NCBI GenBank assembly: GCA_031296935.1
Contig: JAVDPD010000002.1
Coordinates: 1-64,000, forward strand
Source of the DNA: Cerasicoccus maritimus
GTDB lineage: Bacteria; Verrucomicrobiota; Verrucomicrobiia; Opitutales; Cerasicoccaceae
Direction of reading: 5' to 3'
Length of the DNA: 64,000 bases
Shown here: one piece after another, positions 31,928 to 44,421 of the stretch
How the letters are laid out: every line of letters starts with the position of its first letter
Position numbering within the stretch: the first letter of the stretch is position 1
Notes under the pieces: model-generated
The model's input: the letters and a program-made list of their open reading frames with translations, nothing else
What the model was told of the DNA's origin: nothing
Databases searched by the model: none
Translations under genes and position numbers: made by a program

Positions 31928-33082
31928 ATGAAAATTAAGAACACAACAAGCCCCTACCTGATTGACACAACGCTGCGCGACGGCGAGCAGGCGGCGGGCG
32001 TTGTGTTCACTCTGGCCGAAAAGCTGAGCATTGCCCGCATGCTAGCCGCAGCGGGCGTGCCAGAACTGGAGGTCGGGATACCGGCGATGGGCGACCGCGA
32101 AGTTTCGCACATCGAAATCATCGTCAACGAACAACTGCCGTGCAAAATTCTTACCTGGGGCCGCGCGTCGATGATCGACCTTGCGGCGGCCGCCCGGACC
32201 GGCGCGCACGGTTTTCATTTTTCACTGCCGGTCAGCCAATCTCATCTTAGCGCTTGGAATAAGAACAAGGAATGGGTTTTCAAGTCGCTACATGAGTTGG
32301 CGAAGGAAGCCAAATATCACTTCGAGTATTTCTCAGTTGGAGCGCAAGACGCTTCCCGCGCGGACATCGGTTTCCTGCGCGAGTTCTTGAAGGAAGTCGA
32401 ACTTTGCGGCGCAAAGCGAGTGCGCATTGCCGACACGGTGGGTAAACTTAATCCACTGACCACGCTGGAGCTTTTTAAGTCATTGCGCGACGCGACGGAA
32501 ATCGATATCGAGTTCCACGGGCACAACGATTTAAGCATGGCGGTGGGCAACACCGTGAGCGCATTTTTGGGCGGCGCCAATTGCGCCAGCGTCACCGTAA
32601 ATGGATTAGGCGAACGGGCCGGCAACGCCGCGCTGGAAGAAGTCGCCATGGCGCTGAAGCATTCGGCGGACATTACCCTGCCGCTCAATTTTAAATACTT
32701 CACGGACCTCAGCGAGCGGGTGGCCACTGCATCGGGCCGCCGCTTGCGCCCGGACAAGCCGATCACGGGGGAAGCGAGTTTTTTGCATGAGTCCGGTATC
32801 CACTGCCGCGGGCTCATTGAAAACCGCGAGACCTACGAAACGGTATCTCCGGAAGAAGTTGGTCGTGGCTCCACGGAGTTTATCATCGGCCGTCACAGTG
32901 GGTCAGCCAGCTTGGCTCATGTCGCCGCTCAAATGGGTATGCCGATCCCGCGCGATATCGCGGAGTCGCTATTACCTGAAGTGCGCCGGAAGTCCGAAGA
33001 ATATGGACGCGGGCTGTCGAACTGCGAATTTCGCGACCTGCTGAATTCAACGCTTAACCATCTAACTTCAAAGATTGCATGA
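31928..33082 (+). CDS. nifV: Homocitrate synthase NifV
   Basis: A 384-residue TIM-barrel enzyme condensing acetyl-CoA with 2-oxoglutarate to homocitrate, the organic ligand of FeMo-co. Family motifs are LIDTTLRDGEQ near the N-terminus, the metal-binding HGHND, and GLGERAGNA. The nif context distinguishes it from leucine-pathway isopropylmalate synthase. Its stop overlaps the next gene by four bases. Confidence 0.95.
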   Translation: MKIKNTTSPYLIDTTLRDGEQAAGVVFTLAEKLSIARMLAAAGVPELEVGIPAMGDREVSHIEIIVNEQLPCKILTWGRASMIDLAAAARTGAHGFHFSLPVSQSHLSAWNKNKEWVFKSLHELAKEAKYHFEYFSVGAQDASRADIGFLREFLKEVELCGAKRVRIADTVGKLNPLTTLELFKSLRDATEIDIEFHGHNDLSMAVGNTVSAFLGGANCASVTVNGLGERAGNAALEEVAMALKHSADITLPLNFKYFTDLSERVATASGRRLRPDKPITGEASFLHESGIHCRGLIENRETYETVSPEEVGRGSTEFIIGRHSGSASLAHVAAQMGMPIPRDIAESLLPEVRRKSEEYGRGLSNCEFRDLLNSTLNHLTSKIA

Positions 33083-33597
33083 GCTTTTACATCTATCATC
33101 AAGAAGGTGATCGTTACCGAGTGGTTGCCCCAGTCAAATTGACTGGCCCCAAAGGAGTGCTGGCGCTTTATCTGCAATCCAAGGCAGATGAAGACACGCC
33201 GTTTGCTTGGCAACTTTCTGATGCAAAGTTAATCGAGCTGGCGGCGCCGGAGCTCGACCCAGCCGAGCACGTTATCGCGATCGACATGATGCCGGAAAGC
33301 CTCGTCGAGGTTTGCCTTTTTCGCGTGACCTTTATTCAAGGTGCCTCGGAATACGACGAAAGTGAAGTGGTCCTTGCTAGCAAGCTGTTGGAGCAGGGGA
33401 AGCTCACCACGACGGCTCAGCAATTTAAGAAAGACTTCACTATCACTCCCGGTGACCGCACACGACAGAGCCTCGAAGCTATGCGTCTGACGGGCGGCAC
33501 CACCCGAGGAAATTATTTCTGGGCCAAGCCCAAAATGGACATCGGTGCGGCCGTGTGTCCCTCCACTCATAAACCGGCAGAAATGCTAACCAAATAA
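33079..33597 (+). CDS. Unknown protein translationally coupled to nifV
   Basis: A 172-residue soluble protein with no signal peptide or membrane segment. It starts on the nifV stop (ATGA) and ends 12 bases before the flavodoxin gene, so it is certainly part of the nif transcript. The N-terminal 60 residues are rich in alternating hydrophobics (YRVVAPVKL, GVLALYLQ), suggesting beta strands. One cysteine is in VEVCLF and one in AAVCPS. I recognise no family. A role in cofactor synthesis or electron delivery is possible only by position. Confidence 0.85.
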   Translation: MSFYIYHQEGDRYRVVAPVKLTGPKGVLALYLQSKADEDTPFAWQLSDAKLIELAAPELDPAEHVIAIDMMPESLVEVCLFRVTFIQGASEYDESEVVLASKLLEQGKLTTTAQQFKKDFTITPGDRTRQSLEAMRLTGGTTRGNYFWAKPKMDIGAAVCPSTHKPAEMLTK

Positions 33598-33609
33598 CCA
33601 ACGAATCTC

Positions 33610-34068
33610 ATGAAACTTACAGTCCTCTACGGAACCGAAACCGGAAATTGCAAAGGCCTCGCCCAAAAGGTGGCGAAGAAAGGCCAAAAGAATGGCGTGG
33701 ATGTCGATGTCCTGGATCTTGCCGACTACACGGTGGATCAACTGGCTGAAATTGATAACCCGGTGCTCGTCATCATCTCGACTTGGGATGAAGGCGCTCC
33801 GCCGCCCAAGTGTGTGCCCTTCGTCACTTCGCTGCTCGAGAGCTCGGCTGATCTTTCCAAAATGAAATACAGCGTGCTCGCTCTCGGCGACAAGGAATAC
33901 ATGCAGTTCTGCGAATGCGGCAAGCAAGTCGACGCGAAGCTCAAGGAGCTGGGCGCCGAGTGTGTGCTTGAGCGCAAGGACCTCGGTGCGGACTACCTGG
34001 TCGATTACATTGGCTGGTCCAAGTCCTTCTGGAAGACCATGGCCAAGGTATATGGCGTGGCCGCTTAA
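33610..34068 (+). CDS. Flavodoxin, probable electron donor to nitrogenase
   Basis: A 152-residue flavodoxin with the FMN phosphate loop YGTETGNCKG (residues 7-16) and the loops STWDEGAPPP and LGDKEYMQFCECGK. The sequence is closest to the flavodoxin domain of sulfite reductase/CysJ-type proteins. Its place directly upstream of nifJ suggests the NifF role: reduced by pyruvate oxidoreductase and oxidised by NifH. Confidence 0.92.
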   Translation: MKLTVLYGTETGNCKGLAQKVAKKGQKNGVDVDVLDLADYTVDQLAEIDNPVLVIISTWDEGAPPPKCVPFVTSLLESSADLSKMKYSVLALGDKEYMQFCECGKQVDAKLKELGAECVLERKDLGADYLVDYIGWSKSFWKTMAKVYGVAA

Positions 34069-34102
34069 CTCTCAAAATTTTAACATTTAAACTTATACGA
34101 TC

Positions 34103-37681
<3,579 letters not shown>

Positions 37682-37684
37682 TGC

Positions 37685-38512
37685 ATGGCAGGAACCCCTT
37701 ACCCCGAACAGTCAGCTAAGCCAAGTGGGCTAGCGTTGAACTTGTGCGATACTTCTCCGTGGCTCATTGCCTCGGAGGAGTTCAACGCCAACCCGACGCC
37801 CATTCAAATCGCCGGGGTTCGCACTGCGAACCGCGGCTTTTTCGCTAAGCTGCGCGACACGGAGGACCCGCAGCAGCGTGGTCAAATCTTCCACGACTAC
37901 CTGGCCGTCACCTTCGGGCTGCACCTTTGGGAGCAGTACGCGGGCAAGGCTCGGAGCAGCTTGCGCAACAGCTATTTTCGCTACCTGCGCGGGTGGGAGG
38001 TCGACAGCAATCGCGAAGCCGCCGCCGTGCTCAAGAGCTGGGTGCAGAGCCGTTTTGGCATTGCGCCGACTTATCATCGCGGGCGTTTAACGCACAACCA
38101 CGATGGCATGGAAGACCCACGTTTTGCTTACGACCGGATGAAAGGTTTGGCCATGACGAACGCCATTTTTTCGCAGCTGGATTTACTCTACGAGTATTGC
38201 CAATACGAGCTGGACCGACGCTGGCCGGGGCAACTGCATTGGGAGCTCTATCGCGGCACCAACGACCCGGAGGAGCACCCCGTGATCGACCGACGCGGCA
38301 AGCGCGAAAGCTGCGTGCGTTTAAACAACCTGGTCTCGTTTACCTCGGACCGGGAAAAGGCGTGGGAGTTTGGTTCAACCGTTTGGCGCAGCCAAATTCC
38401 GTTTTGCAAAATTGTATTTTTTAGCGGTCTTTTGCCGGACAGCTTGCTGAAAGGTGAAGACGAATACCTGGTGATCGGAGGGCATTACTGGGTGAAGGAG
38501 TTGTTGTTTTAA
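37685..38512 (+). CDS. draT: NAD+-dinitrogen-reductase ADP-ribosyltransferase DraT
   Basis: A 275-residue enzyme that transfers ADP-ribose from NAD+ to NifH (Arg113 here) to switch it off under ammonium or energy limitation. The R-S-E signature of arginine ADP-ribosyltransferases is visible: Arg190 (LYRGTND), the FTS segment at 219-221, and Glu260 (GEDEYLVIGG). The length matches the Rhodospirillum protein. It lies four bases after nifJ, and its TAA shares a base with the draG ATG. Confidence 0.93.
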   Translation: MAGTPYPEQSAKPSGLALNLCDTSPWLIASEEFNANPTPIQIAGVRTANRGFFAKLRDTEDPQQRGQIFHDYLAVTFGLHLWEQYAGKARSSLRNSYFRYLRGWEVDSNREAAAVLKSWVQSRFGIAPTYHRGRLTHNHDGMEDPRFAYDRMKGLAMTNAIFSQLDLLYEYCQYELDRRWPGQLHWELYRGTNDPEEHPVIDRRGKRESCVRLNNLVSFTSDREKAWEFGSTVWRSQIPFCKIVFFSGLLPDSLLKGEDEYLVIGGHYWVKELLF

Positions 38513-39465
38513 TGAGAGAAGATTGGGAAACAGTTCGGGCCGGCATGCTCGGCCTGTTGGTGGGGGACGCCTGTGGGGTGCCGTATGAGTTTCACTGCGC
38601 CGCCGAGATACCGCCGTTCGAGCAAATCGAAATGACGCCGCCCAAAGGCTTTTTCCGGAGCTACGAACACGTACCGCCGGGCTATTGGTCGGATGACGGC
38701 GCGCAGGCGCTTTGCCTGTTTGCCACAATGATGGCTTGCGGCGCCTACCACCGGCATGACTTTGCCAACCGGCTTTTGCGTTGGCGCGACGAAGGTTACA
38801 TGGCGGTGAAGGGCTACGTGTTCGACATCGGCAACCAGACCAGCGAAGCGCTGCTGCGGCTCAAGCGCGGCGCGATCACCTCGGACTCTGGGCTCAAAGG
38901 CGCGCGCAACAATGGTAACGGCTCGCTGATGCGTTGCTTGCCGCTGGCCTTGCTGCATGGCGGCAACGACGCGGACCTCGTCACCGATGCGCAACGCCAG
39001 TCGCGGCTCACGCACCAGCATGCGCGTTCGCAGATTTGCTGTGCGCTGTATTGCCTGTGGGCGCGTCGCGAGATCGAAGGGCATGTGAACCCCTGGGGCA
39101 GCGCGGTGGCGACGTTGACGCGCCTCTATCACGACGAGCCGGAGTTTCTCGAAGAGCTGGACAAACACATCAAGCCCTGCGACCGGCCAACATGCAAAGG
39201 CTCGGGTTACGTGGTCGACTCGCTGCATTCCGCGCTTCGTGCGTGCGAGGAGGATTCTTACGAAAAGGTGGTCCGCCGGGCAATCGCCCTGGGCAACGAC
39301 ACCGATACGACGGCCTGCCTCGCGGGTGGTATTGCGGGCATCCGTTATGGCGTGTCAGGCATTCCCAAACGATGGCTCGATGCGCTGCAAGGCATGGATA
39401 TTTTGGCGGGCCTGGACTTGGTGCCGGAAGCGGAAGCGGCCGACGAGAATTCTTTGGTCGGCTAA
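38512..39465 (+). CDS. draG: ADP-ribosyl-dinitrogen-reductase hydrolase DraG
   Basis: A 317-residue ADP-ribosylglycohydrolase that would reactivate NifH. The dimanganese ligands are in WSDDGAQ (Asp61-Asp62; a serine replaces the more common threonine) and GNDTDTTA (Asp263, Asp265). NGNGSLMR and THQH are also typical. The start overlaps the draT stop. It is the last gene of the nif operon; 168 non-coding bases follow. Confidence 0.92.
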   Translation: MREDWETVRAGMLGLLVGDACGVPYEFHCAAEIPPFEQIEMTPPKGFFRSYEHVPPGYWSDDGAQALCLFATMMACGAYHRHDFANRLLRWRDEGYMAVKGYVFDIGNQTSEALLRLKRGAITSDSGLKGARNNGNGSLMRCLPLALLHGGNDADLVTDAQRQSRLTHQHARSQICCALYCLWARREIEGHVNPWGSAVATLTRLYHDEPEFLEELDKHIKPCDRPTCKGSGYVVDSLHSALRACEEDSYEKVVRRAIALGNDTDTTACLAGGIAGIRYGVSGIPKRWLDALQGMDILAGLDLVPEAEAADENSLVG

Positions 39466-39633
39466 ATTTCGGCAGCGAATTCACGCTTCCCTGGTGGTCT
39501 TGCAATTGGCCAAGTCGAAAGGATAAACGATACCCAAGCCCCCGTATTTGACGACGAACCTTATATTTTGTACTGCAATGCGTTGATGAATCGGGTATCA
39601 ATCAATCCGAAGAACTACCAACGGAAAATAACT

Positions 39634-39948
39634 ATGCCTAAGAATGCTAATACCGCCACTAAATTCGCGGATGACCGTGCTAAACTCGTTGCCGATTTAA
39701 AACTGCTAATCGAGGACGCCAAAGTGCTGACTTCCGATGCTGGAGAGGCGACCACGGAGAAAGCCGAAGAATTGCGCGATCAATTGCAGGACGTCATGGC
39801 CAAGCTCAAGACCGAAGGTGAACAGGTTAAAGAGAAGGCAGTGGACACCAAGAACGATATCGAAAAATACATCAAGAAGAACCCCTGGCAGTCCGTCGGC
39901 ATCGCTGTGCTTGCTGGCGTGGTGATCGACCGCATCATGCGTGACTAG
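39634..39948 (+). CDS. YqjD/ElaB-like (DUF883) protein
   Basis: A 104-residue protein with a long charged coiled-coil region (about 10-75) and one C-terminal membrane helix with NPWQSVGIAVLAGVVIDRI, typical of DUF883. The E. coli relatives tether ribosomes at the inner membrane in stationary phase. The start at 39634 (MPKNAN) was preferred to an upstream ATG because the preceding residues are not family-like. It heads a three-gene yqjD-yqjE-yqjK-like set. Confidence 0.85.
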   Translation: MPKNANTATKFADDRAKLVADLKLLIEDAKVLTSDAGEATTEKAEELRDQLQDVMAKLKTEGEQVKEKAVDTKNDIEKYIKKNPWQSVGIAVLAGVVIDRIMRD

Positions 39949-40330
39949 CCTGATGAATCCGCTGGAATCCGCTACCTCCGTTGCCCAGACGTTGCTCCAG
40001 ATGCTGGAGTCGCGCATCGAGCTGTTTGGGCTGGAATACCGCATGGAAAAGGCGCGTTTTACGGCCTTGGTGGGCGTTGCTTGCCTGGCCGCCGCGAGTC
40101 TGGTTCTGGCCGGGGTGGCGGGCATTGTTGGCTTGGCTATGGCGACGCCGGAGAGATATCAGTCACTGGTCATGGCCGCTGTCTGTGTTTTTTTCCTGTT
40201 ACTGGTCGCCTTGTGTGCGGCGGCCGCCTATTACTTGATGGACCACAAGCGCACGCCCTTCATTGAAACCCGCCGAGAACTCCGCAAAGACGTCGAATGT
40301 TTATCTTCCGTCATGAAAAAGCAGAAATAG
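39941..40330 (+). CDS. YqjE-like (phage-holin superfamily III) membrane protein
   Basis: A 129-residue protein with two membrane helices (about 45-65 and 73-97) flanked by charged segments, matching YqjE-type proteins that follow yqjD. It overlaps the upstream stop by eight bases; an ATG at 39953 (MNPLES) is an alternative start. Confidence 0.78.
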   Translation: MTSLMNPLESATSVAQTLLQMLESRIELFGLEYRMEKARFTALVGVACLAAASLVLAGVAGIVGLAMATPERYQSLVMAAVCVFFLLLVALCAAAAYYLMDHKRTPFIETRRELRKDVECLSSVMKKQK

Positions 40331-40617
40331 CGCGCCTCCAGGAGGAGATCAGCCGTGAGCGCACCAAGCTGGCGGCTGACACGCGTGAGCTGCTACCCCA
40401 AGCCAAGAAAGCCGCCGCAATGGGCAGCGCGGTCCTTGCGTTGCGGCGAATCGTACCGCTCTTGCGACCAGTGGTTGTGGCTGGGGCCCAGCGCTCTTTT
40501 AGCAAGCGTAGGCGGAAGCGTATCTTTAAACTGGTGGCCCTTGGCGCGGCCGCCTTTGGTGCCTATAAATTGCTAGGTAACGGAGAACACGCAGAAGACG
40601 CCACAGAAGAGGCCTAG
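40297..40617 (+). CDS. YqjK-like small protein
   Basis: A 106-residue protein with a charged N-terminal helix, a very basic stretch RRKRIFK near 69-80 and a weak hydrophobic helix (about 80-95). It overlaps the YqjE-like gene by 34 bases. The call rests mainly on position in the yqjD-yqjE-yqjK arrangement. Confidence 0.65.
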   Translation: MFIFRHEKAEIARLQEEISRERTKLAADTRELLPQAKKAAAMGSAVLALRRIVPLLRPVVVAGAQRSFSKRRRKRIFKLVALGAAAFGAYKLLGNGEHAEDATEEA

Positions 40618-40672
40618 TGCGGAATCCCGCGCGTGCATTTGCGACGAGCCACGAATTGGCTATCGGTAGCTT

Positions 40673-42160
40673 ATGTCGACTGCTGCCCTGATCTACCCGC
40701 ACCAGCTCTTTAGTAAACCACCCGCGCGGGACTGTCCGGTTTACCTGATCGAAGAGCCGCTGCTCTTTGGCACGGATCGCCGCTGGCCGCTAAATGTCCA
40801 CCGTCAGCGCATCGTGCTCCACCGTGCCTCGATGCAGGCCTACCGCAAGGAACTGGAAGGCCGCGGGCGTGAAGTAACTTATGTGGATTTGCCCCGGGGC
40901 GGCAACAGTGATTCCGCCACCGTGCTCCGCGCAGCGATTCCTAAGGACGTCGAACGACTGGTGGTTTACGAGGTGCACGACGACGTCCTCAAACGCCGGC
41001 TCCAGCGCTTTGCCGAGGAGCGCGGCATCGAGCTTGTGGTGGAGCCCACGCCGGCCTTCGTCACGCCTGCGGAGTTTCTGGAAAAGCACACGGGTGCAGG
41101 CGTGAAGCAGCCCTTCATGGCGCGGTTTTACCAAGCCCAGCGCAAGCGCATGAACATCCTGCTGACCAGTGATGGAAAACCCGTTGGCGGGCAGTGGTCG
41201 TTTGACGCCGACAACCGCCAAAAGCTGTCCAAGGACTACCCCGTGCCCGACGCTCCACGCGCGCAGCGCAACCACTATGTGGACGACGCCATTGGGTGGG
41301 CCAATGAACGTTTCGCCGATAACTTCGGCTCGCTGGATCGCTTTGACTGGCCTGTCACCCGCGCCGCCGCGCTAAGCTGGTTGCAGGCCTTTCTCGATGA
41401 ACGGCTGACGGATTTCGGCCCCTACGAAGACGCCATTTCCGGCCGCCACCGCGTGCTGTTTCACTCGGCGCTGACGCCTGCGTTGAATATCGGCCTGCTC
41501 ACGCCGCAAGAGGTCGTTGACGCCGCGCTCGCACATGCCGAAAAGCGCGATACGCCGCTTAATTCACTGGAGGGCTTCGTGCGTCAGGTGATTGGTTGGC
41601 GTGAGTTCATGGCCGGCATTTACCGGCATCGCGGCGTCGAGATCCGCAACGGAAATTTCTGGAATTTTCGCCGCGAAATGCCCGCTTGTTTTTACGACGC
41701 CAGCACGGGCATCCCGGTGGTGGACGACGCCATCGCCCGCGTGCTTGAGCACGGCTACCTGCACCACATCGAGCGCCTCATGGTGCTGGGCAATTTCATG
41801 CTGCTGTGCCGCATCCACCCCGACGCGGTTTACCGCTGGTTCATGGAGCTCTTCGTCGACGCCTACGATTGGGTGATGGTTCCGAACGTTTACGGCATGT
41901 CGCAGTTTGCCGACGGCGGCACGTTCACCACCAAGCCCTACCTCTCGGGCTCGAACTACATCCGCAAAATGTCGCGCTACGCCAAGGGCGACTGGTGCGC
42001 CACTTGGGACGGACTCTACTGGACCTTCATCGGCGACCACGAGGAAGTCTTTGCTGGCAACCACCGCATGTCGATGATGGCCCGCAGTTGGGACAAAATG
42101 GACGCCGCCAAGAAAGTTATTCACCGCCGCAACGCAGAGGCGTTTTTGGCGCAATTATAG
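40673..42160 (+). CDS. PhrB-like cryptochrome/photolyase family protein
   Basis: A 495-residue protein of the prokaryotic (6-4) photolyase/cryptochrome (FeS-BCP) family. It shows YPHQLF at the N-terminus, RQVIGWREFM, HHIERLMVLGNFMLL, YGMSQFADGG and SGSNYIRKM. FAD and a lumazine-type antenna are expected. The region that in PhrB supplies three of the four [4Fe-4S] cysteines is shortened to YAKGDWCATWDGLYW with a single cysteine, so the cluster is probably absent. A repair function is likely but the lesion type is not provable here. Confidence 0.88.
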   Translation: MSTAALIYPHQLFSKPPARDCPVYLIEEPLLFGTDRRWPLNVHRQRIVLHRASMQAYRKELEGRGREVTYVDLPRGGNSDSATVLRAAIPKDVERLVVYEVHDDVLKRRLQRFAEERGIELVVEPTPAFVTPAEFLEKHTGAGVKQPFMARFYQAQRKRMNILLTSDGKPVGGQWSFDADNRQKLSKDYPVPDAPRAQRNHYVDDAIGWANERFADNFGSLDRFDWPVTRAAALSWLQAFLDERLTDFGPYEDAISGRHRVLFHSALTPALNIGLLTPQEVVDAALAHAEKRDTPLNSLEGFVRQVIGWREFMAGIYRHRGVEIRNGNFWNFRREMPACFYDASTGIPVVDDAIARVLEHGYLHHIERLMVLGNFMLLCRIHPDAVYRWFMELFVDAYDWVMVPNVYGMSQFADGGTFTTKPYLSGSNYIRKMSRYAKGDWCATWDGLYWTFIGDHEEVFAGNHRMSMMARSWDKMDAAKKVIHRRNAEAFLAQL

Positions 42161-42436
42161 CTCCTATAGTGGCTGTTGATAACTGGCGGTTTGCTTGAAA
42201 AATAGGACTCTCGTTGGTGATTAACTGACAATGGAAATGCTTATTGTGAATAAATAAAAGGCTGTTGATAAGCCTTTTATAAAGGATTTTTGTTTCCTGA
42301 TTGGAAGATTGAGCCCCCATAGTTGAGACGAAAACCGCTGTTTTGTGTCGTTTTAAAGGCGTTGGGGTCACGCTGAGGTGAACAAGTTACGGGTTCGCAC
42401 TTTGGCCTTTGACCGGCTTATTCACAGTTATTAACA
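42118..42436. other. Cluster of DnaA-box-like sites in an AT-rich gap
   Basis: This covers the 311-base gap between the photolyase and phosphoesterase genes. TTATNCACA occurs exactly twice: 42245-42253 (reverse strand) and 42418-42426. One-mismatch forms occur at 42118 (TTATTCACC), 42174 and 42263 (both TGTTGATAA), and 42428 (TTATTAACA). An AT-rich stretch lies at 42240-42300. It could be an origin, a DnaA-titrating site or a DnaA-regulated promoter. Gene orientation around it does not favour an origin. Confidence 0.45.
42256..42281 (+). terminator. Stem-loop downstream of the photolyase gene
   Basis: AAAAGGCT (42256-42263) pairs with AGCCTTTT (42271-42278) around a seven-base loop, about 96 bases after the stop. 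The AT-rich stem makes it a weak terminator. It overlaps a DnaA-box-like TGTTGATAA. Confidence 0.5.
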
Positions 42437-42471
42437 TTTGGGCCCCATAGAAGCTCAACGACGACTGAAAT

Positions 42472-43398
42472 ATGAAAAAGCCTGTCCTTAAATACAAGAC
42501 GATCGTCCTTTCAGACGTTCACCTCGGCACGAATGATTGCAAGGCCGAGGAGGTGAACTTTTTCCTCAAACACACTCGCTGCGACAAGCTCATCCTCAAC
42601 GGCGACATCGTCGACGGCTGGAGCCTGAAGCGAAAACTCAACTGGCAAAAGAGCCACACCTGGTTCATCCGCCGCATCCTTAAAATTGCCGAAAAGCGCA
42701 AGTCGGAGGTCATCTACGTGCGCGGCAATCACGACGACTTCCTGGCCGGCTACCTGCCGCTGATGTTCGACCGCCTACAGATTGTCGAAGAGCACATTCA
42801 CCACGGCAAAAAGGGCGACTACCTCGTCGTCCATGGCGACTGCTTTGACGCCGTCACCACGCACTCGAAATTCATCTCGATCTTGGGTGACGTCGGCTAC
42901 CAGCAGCTCCTGCGCATCAACCGCTTTTACAACAAGTGGCGCGCCTTCCGCGGCAAGGAATATTTCTCGCTGAGCAAGGCGATCAAGGCGAAGGTCAAGC
43001 AGGCCGTCAGCCACATTTCCGACTTCGAAAACCACCTTGAGGCCCTGGCGTCCAAACGCGGCTGCGTGGGCATCATCTGCGGCCACATCCACACGCCGGA
43101 AGACAAGATGATCGGCAACACGCACTACCTGAATTCCGGCGACTGGGTGGAGTCGCTCACGGCCCTCGTCGAGGACAAGCATGGCAACTGGGAAGTCCTC
43201 GACTACGGCGAGTTCTGCATCCGCCTGCACGAAAAGGCCGCCGTCGAATCGATGAAAACCCCGCTGCCACCCGTCCGCGGCGGCGAGGAAGTTGCCGTCG
43301 CCCAAGCCGACAGCAATGTCATCTGGCTCGACGAAATCGACGAAGAAGAACTCGCTGCTCCTGCCCCCGTAGCGAGCAGCGCGTCGATGCACTCGTAA
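42472..43398 (+). CDS. LpxH-like metallophosphoesterase
   Basis: A 308-residue calcineurin-type phosphoesterase with the full metal set: SDVHLG (DxH), LNGDIVDGW, RGNHDD, VHGDCFD, and GHIHTPE. It resembles the UDP-2,3-diacylglucosamine pyrophosphatase-like group of lipid A synthesis, though with an acidic/proline-rich C-terminal tail. No other lpx genes are adjacent. It could equally hydrolyse another nucleotide-linked substrate. Confidence 0.85.
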   Translation: MKKPVLKYKTIVLSDVHLGTNDCKAEEVNFFLKHTRCDKLILNGDIVDGWSLKRKLNWQKSHTWFIRRILKIAEKRKSEVIYVRGNHDDFLAGYLPLMFDRLQIVEEHIHHGKKGDYLVVHGDCFDAVTTHSKFISILGDVGYQQLLRINRFYNKWRAFRGKEYFSLSKAIKAKVKQAVSHISDFENHLEALASKRGCVGIICGHIHTPEDKMIGNTHYLNSGDWVESLTALVEDKHGNWEVLDYGEFCIRLHEKAAVESMKTPLPPVRGGEEVAVAQADSNVIWLDEIDEEELAAPAPVASSASMHS

Positions 43399-43402
43399 GC
43401 AA

Positions 43403-43445
43403 GCAACCTGCGGTTGCATCCCTGCATTTGCGCATTGCGCAAATG
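43403..43445. repeat. Composite palindrome after the phosphoesterase gene
   Basis: GCAAC-N5-GTTGCATCC is followed by ATTTGCGCATTGCGCAAAT, itself a 19-base palindrome. Both modules recur near 57.8, 59.5 and 62.2 kb. Confidence 0.8.
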
Positions 43446-43510
43446 ACTAGCTGGCTGAATCAGGTAGTGGTTTAGCGATGCGATTGGCATCTATTCAGGC
43501 AAACACTCTC

Positions 43511-43861
43511 TCAATGCCGCTTTAGCCCATAGATGCCTATTCCGATGATTACACATCCGGGCAAGCTCCATATGACTGCCTTCACTCCATCAGCCCCGGA
43601 AATATCAAGCAGGGGATAGCCGAGCTTCAGCATAATACCCATTGCTAGCGGTAATGACGCCATAAAGACTCCAAATACGATAATCGCCCAACCTTTCATC
43701 GATGCGAGGGCTCTATCTCTCTGCTTCGCACGGCCTTCCTGCTCTGCATGCTTCCCGGTAGAAACCGAATAGCAATGCTCGGAACAAAAAACATCTCCGT
43801 TATGGAAGATGGTGTCCTTCGTGTTTGTGAGGCCACGGCTACAAATTTTACACCTTTCCAT
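43511..43861 (-). CDS. Small zinc-ribbon membrane protein, unknown
   Basis: A 116-residue protein with an N-terminal CxxC...CxxxC motif (CKIC, near residue 26 CSEHC), then two membrane helices (about 55-78 and 90-112). Base composition is AT-richer than the flanks. I do not recognise the family. Confidence 0.65.
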   Translation of the reverse strand: MERCKICSRGLTNTKDTIFHNGDVFCSEHCYSVSTGKHAEQEGRAKQRDRALASMKGWAIIVFGVFMASLPLAMGIMLKLGYPLLDISGADGVKAVIWSLPGCVIIGIGIYGLKRH

Positions 43862-43904
43862 ATCTAAATTCTTTAAAACTTCAAAGTGGCGCTCTGCGTT
43901 GGTG

Positions 43905-44300
43905 TTATTCGCACCACAATGGGTTGTATGATTCTTTCAGCAAGTATACTTTCAGCTCTGAAAGATTCTGAAAGCCAACTGTCACGACTTCTCCGCAGAA
44001 TCCTTCGATCCCACAATAATTCTTTTTCGAAGTGTAGATATCTCCATCTGAAGTTCGAATAACTACCGCATCAAATCCAGCGCCACTACAACATGAGTGT
44101 TCGAGCAACACCGAAAAACTTTCTCCTGAAGGCAGACTTACGACTTCAATTCTTTGGTCCGCTTGATTTGTTTTCAGTAGTTCAATTGAATTTTCGATAA
44201 ACCGATCAGCGCGACCTTGATTCCAGCAAACACCAGCGAAAATCGACCCACTCACTAGCAGAATGGAGGAGTATATGATGGCCTTGACTGACTTATTCAT
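43905..44300 (-). CDS. Hypothetical exported protein
   Basis: A 131-residue protein with a signal or anchor segment (about 8-27, YSSILLVSGSIFAG). The exported part has several cysteines (HSCCSGAG, NYCGIEGFCGE, a C-terminal CE), suggesting disulfides. It is AT-rich, which suggests acquired DNA. No family was recognised. Confidence 0.6.
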   Translation of the reverse strand: MNKSVKAIIYSSILLVSGSIFAGVCWNQGRADRFIENSIELLKTNQADQRIEVVSLPSGESFSVLLEHSCCSGAGFDAVVIRTSDGDIYTSKKNYCGIEGFCGEVVTVGFQNLSELKVYLLKESYNPLWCE

Positions 44301-44421
44301 TACTTTCTCAGAGCGCTAAGAATGGGTGTGATGAATATGGTTTTCTGTGGTGGATCGGCTTGAGGGCTCTACGGCTTGGCGTGGACCAATCATGCCATTG
44401 TGTATGTCGCGCGAAGGCTGT

